Source: Paraburkholderia madseniana
Lineage (GTDB): Bacteria; Pseudomonadota; Gammaproteobacteria; Burkholderiales; Burkholderiaceae
Assembly: GCF_009690905.1 (NCBI RefSeq)
Contig: NZ_VOSW01000065.1
Location: forward strand, 1 to 53,555
Reading direction: 5' to 3'
DNA length: 53,555 nucleotides
Below are positions 34,127 to 44,940 of this stretch, one piece after another. Under the pieces are notes generated by a model that did no database searches, was not told where the DNA came from, and saw nothing but the letters and a program-made list of their open reading frames with translations. Position numbers and translations under genes: made by a program. Within the stretch, counting starts at the first letter, position 1; each line of letters opens with the position of its first letter.

Positions 34127-36481
34127 ATGACGGAAACCGTAGCACTCAAGATCGTACAGCGCATCGCCGCCGAACTGTCCGTCCAGCCGCGCCAGGTCGC
34201 GGCCGCGGTGCAACTTCTCGACGAAGGAGCGACTGTTCCGTTCATCGCCCGCTACCGGAAGGAAGTGACCGACAATCTCGACGACACGCAACTGCGTAAT
34301 CTCGAGGAGCGCCTGCTGTACCTGCGCGAGCTGGAAGACCGGCGCGCCACGATCATTGCGAGCATCGACGAACAGGGCAAGCTCACCGACGAACTGCGCG
34401 CCGCGATAGAAGGCGCCGACAGCAAGCAGGTGCTGGAAGACCTGTATCTCCCCTACAAGCCGAAGCGCCGCACGCGCGCGCAGATCGCCCGCGAAGCCGG
34501 TCTGCAGCCGCTCGCCGACGCGCTGCTGGCCAATCCCCTGCTCGACCCGCAAACCGAAGCCGCCACCTACGTGGACGCCGAGAAAGGCGTCGCCGACATC
34601 AAGGCCGCGCTCGACGGCGCGCGCGACATTCTCTCCGAACAGTTCGGCGAAACCGCGGATCTGCTCGGCAAGCTGCGCGATTACCTGTTCAACCAGGGCG
34701 TGGTGTCGTCGAAAGTGGTCGAGGGCAAGGAAAACGCGGAAGAAGAAAAATTCCGCGATTACTACGATTATGCGGAAACCATCCGGACCGTGCCGTCGCA
34801 TCGCGCGCTGGCTTTGTTCCGCGGCCGCAATGCAGGCGTGCTGATGGTCAAACTGGGTCTCGGCGAAGAACTCGACGCGCAGGTGCCGCACCCGGGCGAA
34901 GCGTTGATCGCCCGCCACTTCGGCATCGCCAATCAGAACCGCCCGGGCGACAAGTGGCTCGCCGACGTGTGCCGCTGGTGCTGGCGCGTGAAGGTGCAGC
35001 CGCATATCGAAAACGAACTGCTGACCAATCTGCGCGACGAAGCCGAACATGAAGCGATTCGCGTGTTCGCGCGCAACCTGAAGGACTTGCTGCTGGCAGC
35101 ACCCGCAGGACCGAAGGCCGTGATCGGGCTCGATCCGGGCATGCGCACCGGCGTGAAAGTTGCGGTGGTCGATCGGACCGGCAAGGTGCTCGCCACCGAC
35201 GTGATTTATCCCCACGAGCCGCGTCGCGACTGGGATGGCTCGATTGCGAAACTGGCGCGCATCTGCGCACAGACGCAGGCTGAGTTGATCAGTATCGGCA
35301 ACGGCACGGCGTCGCGGGAAACGGACAAGCTTGCGAGCGAACTGATCGCGCGTCATCCGGAGTTCAAGCTGCAGAAGATCGTCGTCTCGGAAGCCGGCGC
35401 GTCGGTGTATTCGGCCTCCGAACTCGCGGCGAAGGAATTTCCGGACATGGACGTGTCGCTGCGCGGCGCCGTGTCGATTGCGCGCCGTCTGCAGGATCCG
35501 CTCGCGGAATTGGTGAAGATCGAGCCGAAGGCAATCGGCGTCGGCCAGTACCAGCATGACGTGAATCAGCGCGAACTGGCCCGCTCGCTCGACGCGGTGG
35601 TCGAGGATTGCGTGAACGCGGTCGGCGTGGATGCCAATACGGCGTCGGTCGCGTTGCTCGCGCGCGTGTCGGGTTTGAACGCGACGCTGGCACGCAACAT
35701 CGTCGACTATCGCGATGCAAACGGCCCGTTCCCGTCGCGCGAACATCTGCGCAAGGTGCCGCGTCTGGGCGACAAGACCTTCGAACAGGCCGCCGGTTTC
35801 CTGCGCATCAACAACGGCGAGAACCCGCTCGACCGCTCGTCGGTTCACCCGGAAGCGTATCCCGTCGTGGAACGCATGCTCGCGAAGATCAGCAAGCACG
35901 TCGGCGAAGTGCTCGGCAATCGCGACGCGCTGCGTGGCCTCTCGCCGGCCGAATTCGTCGACGAGCGTTTCGGCCTGCCGACCGTGCGCGACATTCTGCT
36001 GGAACTCGAAAAGCCGGGCCGCGACCCGCGCCCCGAGTTCAAGACCGCGACCTTCCGCGAAGGCGTCGAGAAGGTCAGCGATCTGACGCCGGGCATGGTG
36101 CTCGAAGGCGTCGTGACGAACGTGGCGGCCTTCGGTGCGTTCGTCGACATCGGCGTGCATCAGGACGGTCTGGTGCACGTGTCGGCCATGTCGACGAAGT
36201 TCATCAAGGACCCGCACGAAGTAGTCAAGGCCGGCCAGATCGTCAAGGTGAAGGTGCTGGAAGTCGACGTGAAGCGCCAGCGTATCGCGCTGACCATGCG
36301 TCTGGACGACGAGTTCGGCGCGGCGGCCGCGCAGCGCAGCGGTGGGGGCGCCCAACAGGATCGTGGCGGTTCCGGCCGCTCGGGTGGCGGCGGTGGCCGC
36401 GGCGCGCAGCAACAGCGCTCGCGTGAGCCGGAAGCAGGCGGCGCAATGGCCGCGGCATTCGCCAAGCTCAAGCAGAAGTAA
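34127..36481 (+). CDS. tex: Tex-family RNA-binding transcriptional accessory protein
   Basis: A 784-residue Tex protein, the usual length. It begins MTETVALKIVQRIAAELSVQ and shows the Tex N-terminal signature ATVPFIARYRKEVT, the YqgF-like RNase H fold (VIGLDPGMRTGVKVAVVD), a helix-hairpin-helix part (FPSREHLRKVPRLGDKTFEQAAGFLRI) and a C-terminal S1 domain (LEGVVTNVAAFGAFVDIGVHQDGLVH). The tail is Gly/Gln/Arg-rich and probably disordered. Tex binds RNA and influences transcription and stress survival in several bacteria. It ends 60 bp before a bidirectional terminator shared with kup. Confidence 0.95.
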   Translation: MTETVALKIVQRIAAELSVQPRQVAAAVQLLDEGATVPFIARYRKEVTDNLDDTQLRNLEERLLYLRELEDRRATIIASIDEQGKLTDELRAAIEGADSKQVLEDLYLPYKPKRRTRAQIAREAGLQPLADALLANPLLDPQTEAATYVDAEKGVADIKAALDGARDILSEQFGETADLLGKLRDYLFNQGVVSSKVVEGKENAEEEKFRDYYDYAETIRTVPSHRALALFRGRNAGVLMVKLGLGEELDAQVPHPGEALIARHFGIANQNRPGDKWLADVCRWCWRVKVQPHIENELLTNLRDEAEHEAIRVFARNLKDLLLAAPAGPKAVIGLDPGMRTGVKVAVVDRTGKVLATDVIYPHEPRRDWDGSIAKLARICAQTQAELISIGNGTASRETDKLASELIARHPEFKLQKIVVSEAGASVYSASELAAKEFPDMDVSLRGAVSIARRLQDPLAELVKIEPKAIGVGQYQHDVNQRELARSLDAVVEDCVNAVGVDANTASVALLARVSGLNATLARNIVDYRDANGPFPSREHLRKVPRLGDKTFEQAAGFLRINNGENPLDRSSVHPEAYPVVERMLAKISKHVGEVLGNRDALRGLSPAEFVDERFGLPTVRDILLELEKPGRDPRPEFKTATFREGVEKVSDLTPGMVLEGVVTNVAAFGAFVDIGVHQDGLVHVSAMSTKFIKDPHEVVKAGQIVKVKVLEVDVKRQRIALTMRLDDEFGAAAAQRSGGGAQQDRGGSGRSGGGGGRGAQQQRSREPEAGGAMAAAFAKLKQK

Positions 36482-36537
36482 GCGGGTTCGTCAGCGCGTG
36501 ATTCGCTCACGCACTGACGTTCACGAGACTGAGCGGC

Positions 36538-36572
36538 AAAAAAAACCCACGCAATTGCGTGGGGGTTTTTTA
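36538..36572. terminator. Bidirectional terminator between tex and kup
   Basis: CCCACGCAA (36546-36554) and TTGCGTGGG (36555-36563) form a perfect stem, flanked by a run of A on the left and T on the right. It serves plus-strand tex and minus-strand kup. Confidence 0.85.
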
Positions 36573-36631
36573 TCTCTTATCGCTTGCCGCGCCTTCGCAT
36601 GCAAGGCGCGTCCGAACCTCGATCCATCGCG

Positions 36632-38518
36632 TCAGATCTCGATCTTTGTCCCCAACTCCACCACCCGGTTGGCGGGAATGCTGAAGAAGTCGGTCGGCTT
36701 GGCGGCGTTCTGGTGCATCCATGCGAACACACGTTCGCGCCACACCGACATGCCCGGCAACTGCGTCGGCACAACCGTTTCGCGAGCCAGGAAGAAGGAC
36801 GTGTCCATCATCTCGAAGGTCATGTCGTGCGTGCGGCCGACCTCGAGCAGCACCGCCTTCACGTCAGGCGTTTCGTTGAAACCGTACGCCGCCTTGACGA
36901 GGTACAGGCCACCATTGAGATCCCTGACCGTCACGCGATCCGCGTCATTTACATACGGAATATCGAGCGTCACGAAGGTCAGGAAAATGGTGCGCTCGTG
37001 CAGCACCTTGTTGTGCTTAAGGTTGTGCAGCAAGCTCACCGGCACGAGCGAATCGCTGCCCGTCAGATAGATCGCCGTACCCGACACGCGATGCGGCGGA
37101 TGCGCGAGCAAGCCCTGCAGGAACGGCATGAGCGGAATGCCGTCAGCGGCCGTGCGCTCCTTGACGATCATCCTGCCCTTGAACCACGTCATCAGCAGGA
37201 AGAACAGCAACGCGCCGATGCCGAGCGGCAACCAGCCGCCCTCTTCGACCTTCAGCAGATTGGCGCCGAAAAAGCCTAAGTCGACCACCATGAATACGCC
37301 GATGATCATCGCCACGAGAAGCTTGTTCCACTTCCACACCTTGACCATCACGACGCAGGCAAGGACCGTAGTGATCACCATGGTGGCCGTCACCGCGATA
37401 CCGTAGGCGGCGGCGAGATTATCCGAACTCTTGAACGCGATCACGATGCACAGAATGATGAACAGCAGCATCCAGTTCACCACCGGCACATAGATCTGAC
37501 CGATCGCCAGGTCCGACGTGTGCAGGATCTTCATGCGCGGCACGTAGCCGAGCTGGATCGCCTGGCTCGTCAGCGAATAGGCACCGGAAATCACTGCCTG
37601 TGACGCAATCACGGTCGCCACCGTCGACAGCACCACGAGCGGCAGCAACGCCCAATCCGGCGCGAGCAGGAAGAACGGGTTTTCGATCGCCTTCGGGTCA
37701 TGCATCAGCAGCGCGCCCTGGCCGAAGTAGTTGAGCACCAGCGAGGGCATCACGAGGCAGTACCACGCCATCCGGATCGGTTTGGCGCCGAAGTGACCCA
37801 TGTCGGCGTAGAGCGCTTCGGCGCCGGTCAGCACCAGCACGACCGAGCCGAGCACCACGTAGGCCTGCAACACATGCGCTGCCATAAAGGTGTAGGCGTA
37901 ATACGGGTTCAGTGCGCTGATCACGTTCGGCGACTGAATGATGTGCCACAGACCCAGCGCGGCGAGCACCAGGAACCACAGCACCATGATCGGACCGAAC
38001 AGGCGGCCGACGGTGGCCGTGCCGTGCCGCTGAATCCAGAACAGCAGCACGAGAATCACCATGGTGAGCGGCAATACCAGATGAGACATATTGGGCGCCG
38101 CGATCTCCAGACCCTCGACCGCCGAGATCACCGAAATAGCGGGCGTAATCACCGCGTCGCCATAGAACATGCAGGCGCCGAAGATGCCGAGCATCATCAG
38201 CAAGCCGGCCGCTTTCGCCTTCTGGTCGACAGAGCGCAGCGCCAGCGCCATCAGCGCGAGAACACCGCCTTCGCCGTTGTTGTCGGCGCGCATCACGAAC
38301 AAGACGTACTTGATGCTGACCACGATCACGATCGCCCAGAACAGCAGCGAGATCACGCCCAGAATCGATTGATCGGTCAGCGGAATACCATGTGACGGGC
38401 TGAACGCCTCTTTCAGCGAGTACAGCGGGCTCGTGCCGATATCGCCGAACACCACTCCGATCGCAGCAATCGCGAGGGAAGGCAGAGGCTGTTTGTGCAC
38501 GTGATTGTTATCTGTCAT
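36632..38518 (-). CDS. kup: Kup-type potassium transporter
   Basis: A 628-residue K+/H+ symporter of the KUP family. From ATG 38518 it reads MTDNNHVHKQPLPSLAIAAI, then the signature GVVFGDIGTSPLYSLKEAF, with about 12 membrane segments (e.g. LLMMLGIFGACMFYGDAVITPAISV, split in the usual way) and a cytoplasmic C-terminal domain ending NRVVELGTKIEI. The open frame continues 39 codons upstream, but that part lacks family similarity. It is a single-gene unit with a terminator at each end. Confidence 0.95.
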   Translation of the reverse strand: MTDNNHVHKQPLPSLAIAAIGVVFGDIGTSPLYSLKEAFSPSHGIPLTDQSILGVISLLFWAIVIVVSIKYVLFVMRADNNGEGGVLALMALALRSVDQKAKAAGLLMMLGIFGACMFYGDAVITPAISVISAVEGLEIAAPNMSHLVLPLTMVILVLLFWIQRHGTATVGRLFGPIMVLWFLVLAALGLWHIIQSPNVISALNPYYAYTFMAAHVLQAYVVLGSVVLVLTGAEALYADMGHFGAKPIRMAWYCLVMPSLVLNYFGQGALLMHDPKAIENPFFLLAPDWALLPLVVLSTVATVIASQAVISGAYSLTSQAIQLGYVPRMKILHTSDLAIGQIYVPVVNWMLLFIILCIVIAFKSSDNLAAAYGIAVTATMVITTVLACVVMVKVWKWNKLLVAMIIGVFMVVDLGFFGANLLKVEEGGWLPLGIGALLFFLLMTWFKGRMIVKERTAADGIPLMPFLQGLLAHPPHRVSGTAIYLTGSDSLVPVSLLHNLKHNKVLHERTIFLTFVTLDIPYVNDADRVTVRDLNGGLYLVKAAYGFNETPDVKAVLLEVGRTHDMTFEMMDTSFFLARETVVPTQLPGMSVWRERVFAWMHQNAAKPTDFFSIPANRVVELGTKIEI

Positions 38519-38821
38519 AGACGCGAGGAAATCCGTTCCCTGAGCGGAAAAAACGACCGCTATTCTAAACTGCCCGCCTAGCGCCGCCCGGCTTGTTGTG
38601 GATACACCACGTGGATGGTCCGCGCAGTGTAGCACTGCGATTTGGGCGCGTCTGCTGCGTCAGGCGTTTCGTCGGCACAGCATGGGCGTTTTGCAAGGCG
38701 CCGTTCGCAGAGCACATACGGCGGACATATAACGCGCCATAAAAAAACGGAGCCCAATCGGGCTCCGTTTTGCAGGCACTGCACGGGATACGACGCGATA
38801 CACAAGACGTCGTAGCGTGCA
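38519..38821 (-). other. Intergenic region between the phosphoribosyltransferase and kup genes
   Basis: This 303-bp gap holds the terminator of the purA block (38741-38771) and the presumed kup promoter. TAGAAT at about 38562-38567 on the minus strand could be a -10 box, without a good -35. Nothing else is recognised. Confidence 0.35.
38741..38771 (-). terminator. Terminator of the purA-phosphoribosyltransferase block
   Basis: AAACGGAGCCC and GGGCTCCGTTT (38745-38755, 38760-38770) form a perfect 11-bp stem. On the minus strand it is followed by seven T. It closes the long minus-strand block. Confidence 0.88.
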
Positions 38822-39394
38822 TCACGTGCCCGACGACTCCTGGTCCTGCTGCATGCCGCGCTTGATCCACGCGCCGAGGTTATGCGGACGAACCGTGTCC
38901 CACTCCTCGAACGGCTGGTGAATCCACGGATTGGTAGGCAAATACTGCACATGGTAATCAGGCTTCACTTTCGAGCAGCCCTTGTACCAGAGTACCGCCG
39001 AGCGCACCGCGGTGATCGCCGGATAGCGTTCTTTCAGATGCTGCTGCACGCGTGCCAGCGTCACGCCCGAATCGACCAGATCGTCGACCAGCAGCACGTT
39101 GCCGTGCAACTCGCCGCGCGTCATCGTGATGTATTGCGCGATGTCGAGCTCGCCCTGCTCCGTGCCTGCCGCCTCACGATACGAACTTGTGGCGAGAATC
39201 GCCAGCGGCAGATCGTAAATACGCGAGAGCTGGTCGCCGACGCGCAAACCACCGCGCGCGAGGCACAGAATCTTGTCGAACTTCCAGCCCGATTCGTGCA
39301 CCTGCAACGCCAGCAGTTCAATCAGCCGGTGATATTCGTCCCAGCCGACCCACAGGTTCTTGTCGTCGTTGCGCGGATCTTTCATCGCAATCAT
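38822..39394 (-). CDS. Purine phosphoribosyltransferase (hypoxanthine/xanthine type)
   Basis: A 190-residue type I phosphoribosyltransferase. The PRPP-binding loop VLLVDDLVDSGVTLARV and the PPi loop CLARGGLRVGDQLSR are present, and YLPTNPWIHQPFEEW resembles archaeal/bacterial Gpt-like enzymes. It probably salvages hypoxanthine, guanine or xanthine. The start at ATG 39394 is favoured by AAGGTG five bases upstream. An ATG at 39412, two bases after the purA stop, is also in frame but has no ribosome site. Its position right after purA links salvage with AMP synthesis. Confidence 0.87.
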   Translation of the reverse strand: MIAMKDPRNDDKNLWVGWDEYHRLIELLALQVHESGWKFDKILCLARGGLRVGDQLSRIYDLPLAILATSSYREAAGTEQGELDIAQYITMTRGELHGNVLLVDDLVDSGVTLARVQQHLKERYPAITAVRSAVLWYKGCSKVKPDYHVQYLPTNPWIHQPFEEWDTVRPHNLGAWIKRGMQQDQESSGT

Positions 39395-39415
39395 GGGTAC
39401 ACCTTGCACCATGGC

Positions 39416-40762
<1,347 letters not shown>

Positions 40763-40964
40763 GTTGTTTCGTAAGCTGGTTAAAAACGTATTCTACCTAT
40801 GTTCGCGGAACCTTCCGAGTTTTTCCGTTTCCGCTCAACGGTATGCACGTTATGGTGGGTATAGGGAAAATAGCGCGGCGAGTGGCCGCGCCGGGTCCGG
40901 CGACGCTTTGGACGCCTTCTGAAATGCCCTTGGGATGCCCCTCGGGCGGTCTATCGATTCGCGC

Positions 40965-42116
40965 TCAGGAACGGGGTTCGACGACCCACGCGCCGTTGCG
41001 CTCGACCAACACGCGGTCGCAGGCAAATTCGTCCAGATCGTGCTCGTGACCAGGAAGCGCCTGGATCACCACTTCACCGGCATCGCGCAATGCGGCGACG
41101 CTCACGCGCAGCGCGTCGTCATGTTGCCACGGCGCGAGAATCGCGCTGCTGCGGGCCTCAACGGGCGAAATGCGAGCGACTTCGCGCAGATCGAGCGAGA
41201 AGCCGGTTGCCGCGCGCGCACGGCCGTAGGCCTGGCCGACGTGGTCATAACGGCCGCCGCGCGCAACCGCGTTCGGTACGCCGTCCACATACGCCGAGAA
41301 CATCACACCGCTGTGGTACGCATAGCCGCGCAAATCGGCCAGGTCGATCATCACTTCGGCGCCGTCCACCTGGCTCGCGAGGAATGCGAGGTCGTCGAGC
41401 GCGCGGGCGATAGCCGGTGCGTTCGGCAAGCGTGCACGGGCTTCGTCGAGCACCGAGGCGTCGCCGTAGAGCGTGGGGAGCGAGCGCAAGGCGTCGCGCG
41501 TAACCGGGGTGAGATTGGCGGTCAGCTCGACGAGGCGCGGCACATCCTTGCCGGCCAACGCGTCGTAGAGCGATTGACCCAGCTCCGCAGCAGCAGGCTC
41601 CGCTTCGATCAGCGCGGCGAGCACGCCGGCATGACACAAATCGAGCCGCACTTTCGCGAGGCCGGCCAGACGCAGCGCGTCGAGCATCAACTGCTGGATT
41701 TCCAGATCCGCTTCGAGACCGGCGTGACCGTAGATTTCCGCGCCGATCTGGATCTGCTCACGTGTGGCGTGCAGGCCGCGCGGACGCGTATGCGCCACAT
41801 TGCCGGCATAGCAAAGACGCGTCACGCCCTGACGATTCAGCAGGTGCGCGTCGATACGCGCGACCTGCGGCGTGATGTCGGCGCGCAGACCGAGCGTGCG
41901 CCCGGACATCTGATCGACGAGCTTGAATGTGCGCAGATTCAGATCGTGCCCGCCGCCGGTAAGCAGCGACTCGAGGTACTCGAGCAGCGGCGGCATCACC
42001 ATCTCGTAGCCATACGAGCGGAAACGGTCCAGCAAATGGCGCCGCAACTCTTCGATCTTGCGGGCTTCCGACGGCAGCACGTCGGCGATATTCTCGGGAA
42101 GTAACCAGGTCGACAT
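40965..42116 (-). CDS. hisZ: ATP phosphoribosyltransferase regulatory subunit HisZ
   Basis: A 383-residue paralogue of histidyl-tRNA synthetase that lacks the anticodon-binding domain. It reads MSTWLLPENIADVLPSEARK, then LRADITPQVARIDAH (motif 2-like) and GGRYDHVGQAYGRARAATGFSLDL. HisZ joins a short HisG to catalyse and regulate the first step of histidine synthesis, so a short-form HisG is expected elsewhere in the genome. ATG 42116 fits the family start; the frame is open upstream. True hisS lies 8 kb away in the same block. Confidence 0.93.
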   Translation of the reverse strand: MSTWLLPENIADVLPSEARKIEELRRHLLDRFRSYGYEMVMPPLLEYLESLLTGGGHDLNLRTFKLVDQMSGRTLGLRADITPQVARIDAHLLNRQGVTRLCYAGNVAHTRPRGLHATREQIQIGAEIYGHAGLEADLEIQQLMLDALRLAGLAKVRLDLCHAGVLAALIEAEPAAAELGQSLYDALAGKDVPRLVELTANLTPVTRDALRSLPTLYGDASVLDEARARLPNAPAIARALDDLAFLASQVDGAEVMIDLADLRGYAYHSGVMFSAYVDGVPNAVARGGRYDHVGQAYGRARAATGFSLDLREVARISPVEARSSAILAPWQHDDALRVSVAALRDAGEVVIQALPGHEHDLDEFACDRVLVERNGAWVVEPRS

Positions 42117-42369
42117 CGATACAGTCCTACGACGTTGAACACGGCGGCTGGGTGCGCCGGTAAGTGTGTGTGAATGGCGGGCGACGGCTCTATTCTGGCG
42201 GCTGTCGCGGGTATAGGAACGGCCCTTAGCGGCCCTTCGTAACCCTTCGTGGCCCCTTTTGCCAGCTTCCTGGCCCGCGCCGCTGAACGCTCGCTGTTGC
42301 CCCGCCACTGATGCCGCGCATATGGCGGACCAACGCAACGGCGCGCAGCGGCGGCGCCATGCAGCGCCT

Positions 42370-42561
42370 TCAGGTCACGATAAACAGCAGGATCAACCCG
42401 AGCACCATCACGACCAGCCCGCCGACGCGAATCTGATGCGGGGGCCGTTCCGCTATTTTACGGAACGTGTCGCGCCAGGCGCTCGGAAAAACGAAGGGAA
42501 ACATCCCTTCGATAATCAGCATCAATGCGATCGCGAGCAGTAACGAGCCGGCTATGTCCAT
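42370..42561 (-). CDS. DUF2065 small membrane protein
   Basis: A 63-residue protein with two hydrophobic segments (IAGSLLLAIALMLIIEGMF and VGGLVVMVLGLILLFIV) around a short basic loop with RDTFRKIAERPPHQIR. This matches DUF2065, commonly found just after hflC in proteobacteria. The role is unknown. Association with the HflKC membrane complex is a guess from position. It starts 44 bp after hflC. The 253 bp before hisZ hold short repeats of ACGAAGGG-like units. Confidence 0.85.
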   Translation of the reverse strand: MDIAGSLLLAIALMLIIEGMFPFVFPSAWRDTFRKIAERPPHQIRVGGLVVMVLGLILLFIVT

Positions 42562-42605
42562 GCGAATGAAGGGGCCGCGATGCGGATGCCGCGGCGTTCC
42601 GGTTA

Positions 42606-43508
42606 TCAGTGTTTGCGCGGTGCCGCGGGAGCGTCCGGGGCGGCGCCGCCGGTCGGGCTACGCATGAAGCGGAAGAACTCGCTGCTCGGGTCGACCACGA
42701 TCACGTCGCCTGGTTTGAAGGTGTTCTTGTACGCCTGCATGCTTTGATAAAACTGGTAGAACTGCGGGTCGCTGCCATATGCCTCGGCCGCGATTTCCGC
42801 TGCCTTGGCATCGCCCTCGCCCTTGATGGTTTGCGCCTGACGATAGCCGTCCGCGAGAATCGCCTGTTGCTGGCTGACGGCATCCGCCTTGATCTGGTCG
42901 GCCTCGGCCGTGCCCTTCGCACGTTCGTCGGCCGCGGCCTGCTGGCGTGCGGCGATCATCCGCTTGTAGACGGAGTCGGCCATCGCGGCCGGGAAATCGA
43001 CGCGCGTCAGTTGCACGTCGAGCACCGAAACGCCCAGCGATGCCGCGGCTTTGCTCATCGTGCCGCGCGCTTCATCAGCGACGGCTTGTTGCTTTGCCAG
43101 CGCATCGTTCAGCGTGACCTTGCTGAACGCGTCGCCGAGCGCGCTACGCGACAGCAGCGCCAGGCGGTCCGCCAGACTTTGCACGTCGCCCCGCGTTTCG
43201 GCGAGCAGCTTCAGCGGATCGGTTACACGGTATTTGATGACCGGGTTGGCCAGCAGGTCGGTTTTGTCCGACGTGACATAACGGTCTTCATCTGGCGCGT
43301 CGAGCGACTGGATCCGGTTATCGACAAGCGTGACCGTTTGCAACGGCGGCGGCAGCTTCACGTGCAGGCCAGGGCCGAGCAATTCGGGCGCGGTGTCGCC
43401 ATGCGAGGACAGCACAGCCATATGCCGCTGGTCGACCACGAATACCATCGACGATGCGGCAAACAGCACGATGACGACGGCAACGACGAGCGCAATGATC
43501 TTGTTCAT
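42606..43508 (-). CDS. hflC: HflC, SPFH-domain modulator of FtsH
   Basis: A 300-residue membrane protein. It has an N-terminal membrane anchor (IIALVVAVVIVLFAASSMVFVV, split at residues 4-25), an SPFH/band-7 domain facing the periplasm (MAVLSSHGDTAPELLGPGLH, LVDNRIQSLDAPDEDRYVTSD), then a long coiled coil and the FKPGDVIVVDPSSEFF end. It pairs with HflK to surround and regulate the FtsH protease. It begins 12 bp after hflK, so they are translated together. Confidence 0.95.
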   Translation of the reverse strand: MNKIIALVVAVVIVLFAASSMVFVVDQRHMAVLSSHGDTAPELLGPGLHVKLPPPLQTVTLVDNRIQSLDAPDEDRYVTSDKTDLLANPVIKYRVTDPLKLLAETRGDVQSLADRLALLSRSALGDAFSKVTLNDALAKQQAVADEARGTMSKAAASLGVSVLDVQLTRVDFPAAMADSVYKRMIAARQQAAADERAKGTAEADQIKADAVSQQQAILADGYRQAQTIKGEGDAKAAEIAAEAYGSDPQFYQFYQSMQAYKNTFKPGDVIVVDPSSEFFRFMRSPTGGAAPDAPAAPRKH

Positions 43509-43520
43509 GATGTGCGCTCC

Positions 43521-44891
43521 TTATTGAACGTCGTCTTCGCGCATACGGCTGCGGAAGGAGTCGCGTGAACGCAGTGCATCGCTGCTGGCGGCGGCCTGGC
43601 TGGCAGGCGTCGCAACCGCGGCGGGAGCGGAAGCAGCGGCCGGTGCGGTGGTGCTGCTCGCGGCTTGCGGCACGGCAGCGCCCGACGTAACGGCAGCGCC
43701 GGAAGCGGCCGCAGCAGCGTCGGCAACGTGCTGCCGGGTCTGCTCGACCAGCTTGTCGAGCGGCAGATACAACACGTTGTTGCCGCTCTTGCTGTCCACA
43801 AACACCTTGGTCGTATTCGAATAGATCTGCTGCATGGTTTCCAGGTACATGCGCTCGCGAATCACAGCGGGCGCTTTCGAGTACTGCGCGTAGACCTGCT
43901 TGAAGCGCTCGGCATCGCCTTGCGCCTGGGTCACCGTCTTGTCGCTATACGTTTTCGCTTCGTCGACCTGATGCGCCACATCTGCTTGCGCGCGCGGCAG
44001 CAGCTCGGCGGCATAGGCCTGCGCGTCGCGTTTGGCGCGTTCGTTGTCCTGACGCACTTTGGCGGCATCGTCGAAAGCGGCCTGCACCTGGTCGGGCACC
44101 TGCACACCCTGGATCGTCACACCGGTCACGGCGAGGCCGGACTGGTATTCATCCAGGGATTGCTGAATCGACGCCATCAGTTGCTGGCGAATTGTTTCGC
44201 GATCCTGATAGAGGATGTCACTGGTGCTGCGCGCACCGACGATGCTGCGCACCGCCGCCTGTGCGGCCTGCATCACGCTCTGATCGGGATCGATGCTGCG
44301 GAAGAGATAGTCGGTCGGCTTGCTCACCTGGTACTGCACGGCAAAGCGCACGTCGACGATATCGGCGTCGTGCGTGAGCATCGACGCGTCCTTCACGTTG
44401 GCGAGGTGCACCACGTTGTTACGGCCGATCTCCACCTGGCGAATCTGGCCGATGTTGACGAGCTCGTGCGCTTCGAACGGATACGGCAGGCGCCAATGCA
44501 CACCCTGCCCCGCGGTGTAGCGATACTTGCCGAACTGCATCACGACGCCGGCCTGGCCATCCTGCACGACAAACACGCCGCTGCCGAGATAGATCGCGAT
44601 CAATACGCCGATCACGATGCCCACACCAATGCGCGCGCCGCGACCGTTGTCCGGACGGCCACCGCCTGTGCCGCCACCCTTGCGGCCGAACACCCGGCTC
44701 AAACGGCGGTTGAAATCGCGCCACATCTCGTCGAGATCGGGCGGGCCTTCACCGTCCTTGGCCGGCGGCCGCTTGGGTTCGTTGGGTCGTTGGCGTTCGC
44801 CATTGCCGTCGCCCCGGCCCCAGCGCGGATCGTTCAGTGAAAGCATGGCGCGCATGCGCAGCCAGATACTCCGCTCGTTGTAATCGTTCAC
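43521..44891 (-). CDS. hflK: HflK, SPFH-domain modulator of FtsH
   Basis: A 456-residue partner of HflC. The cytoplasmic N-terminus is Gly/Asn/Pro-rich (FGRKGGGTGGGRPDNGRG), followed by one membrane segment (residues 86-109), the SPFH domain (GVVMQFGKYRYTAGQGVHWRL) and a coiled coil. The C-terminal 60 residues are Ala/Ser/Pro-rich, ending in a charged tip (RSRDSFRSRMREDDVQ). The start at 44891 gives the common length. Confidence 0.94.
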   Translation of the reverse strand: MNDYNERSIWLRMRAMLSLNDPRWGRGDGNGERQRPNEPKRPPAKDGEGPPDLDEMWRDFNRRLSRVFGRKGGGTGGGRPDNGRGARIGVGIVIGVLIAIYLGSGVFVVQDGQAGVVMQFGKYRYTAGQGVHWRLPYPFEAHELVNIGQIRQVEIGRNNVVHLANVKDASMLTHDADIVDVRFAVQYQVSKPTDYLFRSIDPDQSVMQAAQAAVRSIVGARSTSDILYQDRETIRQQLMASIQQSLDEYQSGLAVTGVTIQGVQVPDQVQAAFDDAAKVRQDNERAKRDAQAYAAELLPRAQADVAHQVDEAKTYSDKTVTQAQGDAERFKQVYAQYSKAPAVIRERMYLETMQQIYSNTTKVFVDSKSGNNVLYLPLDKLVEQTRQHVADAAAAASGAAVTSGAAVPQAASSTTAPAAASAPAAVATPASQAAASSDALRSRDSFRSRMREDDVQ

Positions 44892-44940
44892 CTGTGTTCG
44901 TTCACCAGAGTAGACAGCGGGTCAGTGCAATTGGAGCGGG

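Noticed and set aside
33971..36412. 813-residue minus-strand frame antisense to tex
   Set aside because: Composition (Arg/His/Asp/Val) and position are typical of shadow frames in GC-rich DNA; tex on the plus strand is unambiguous.
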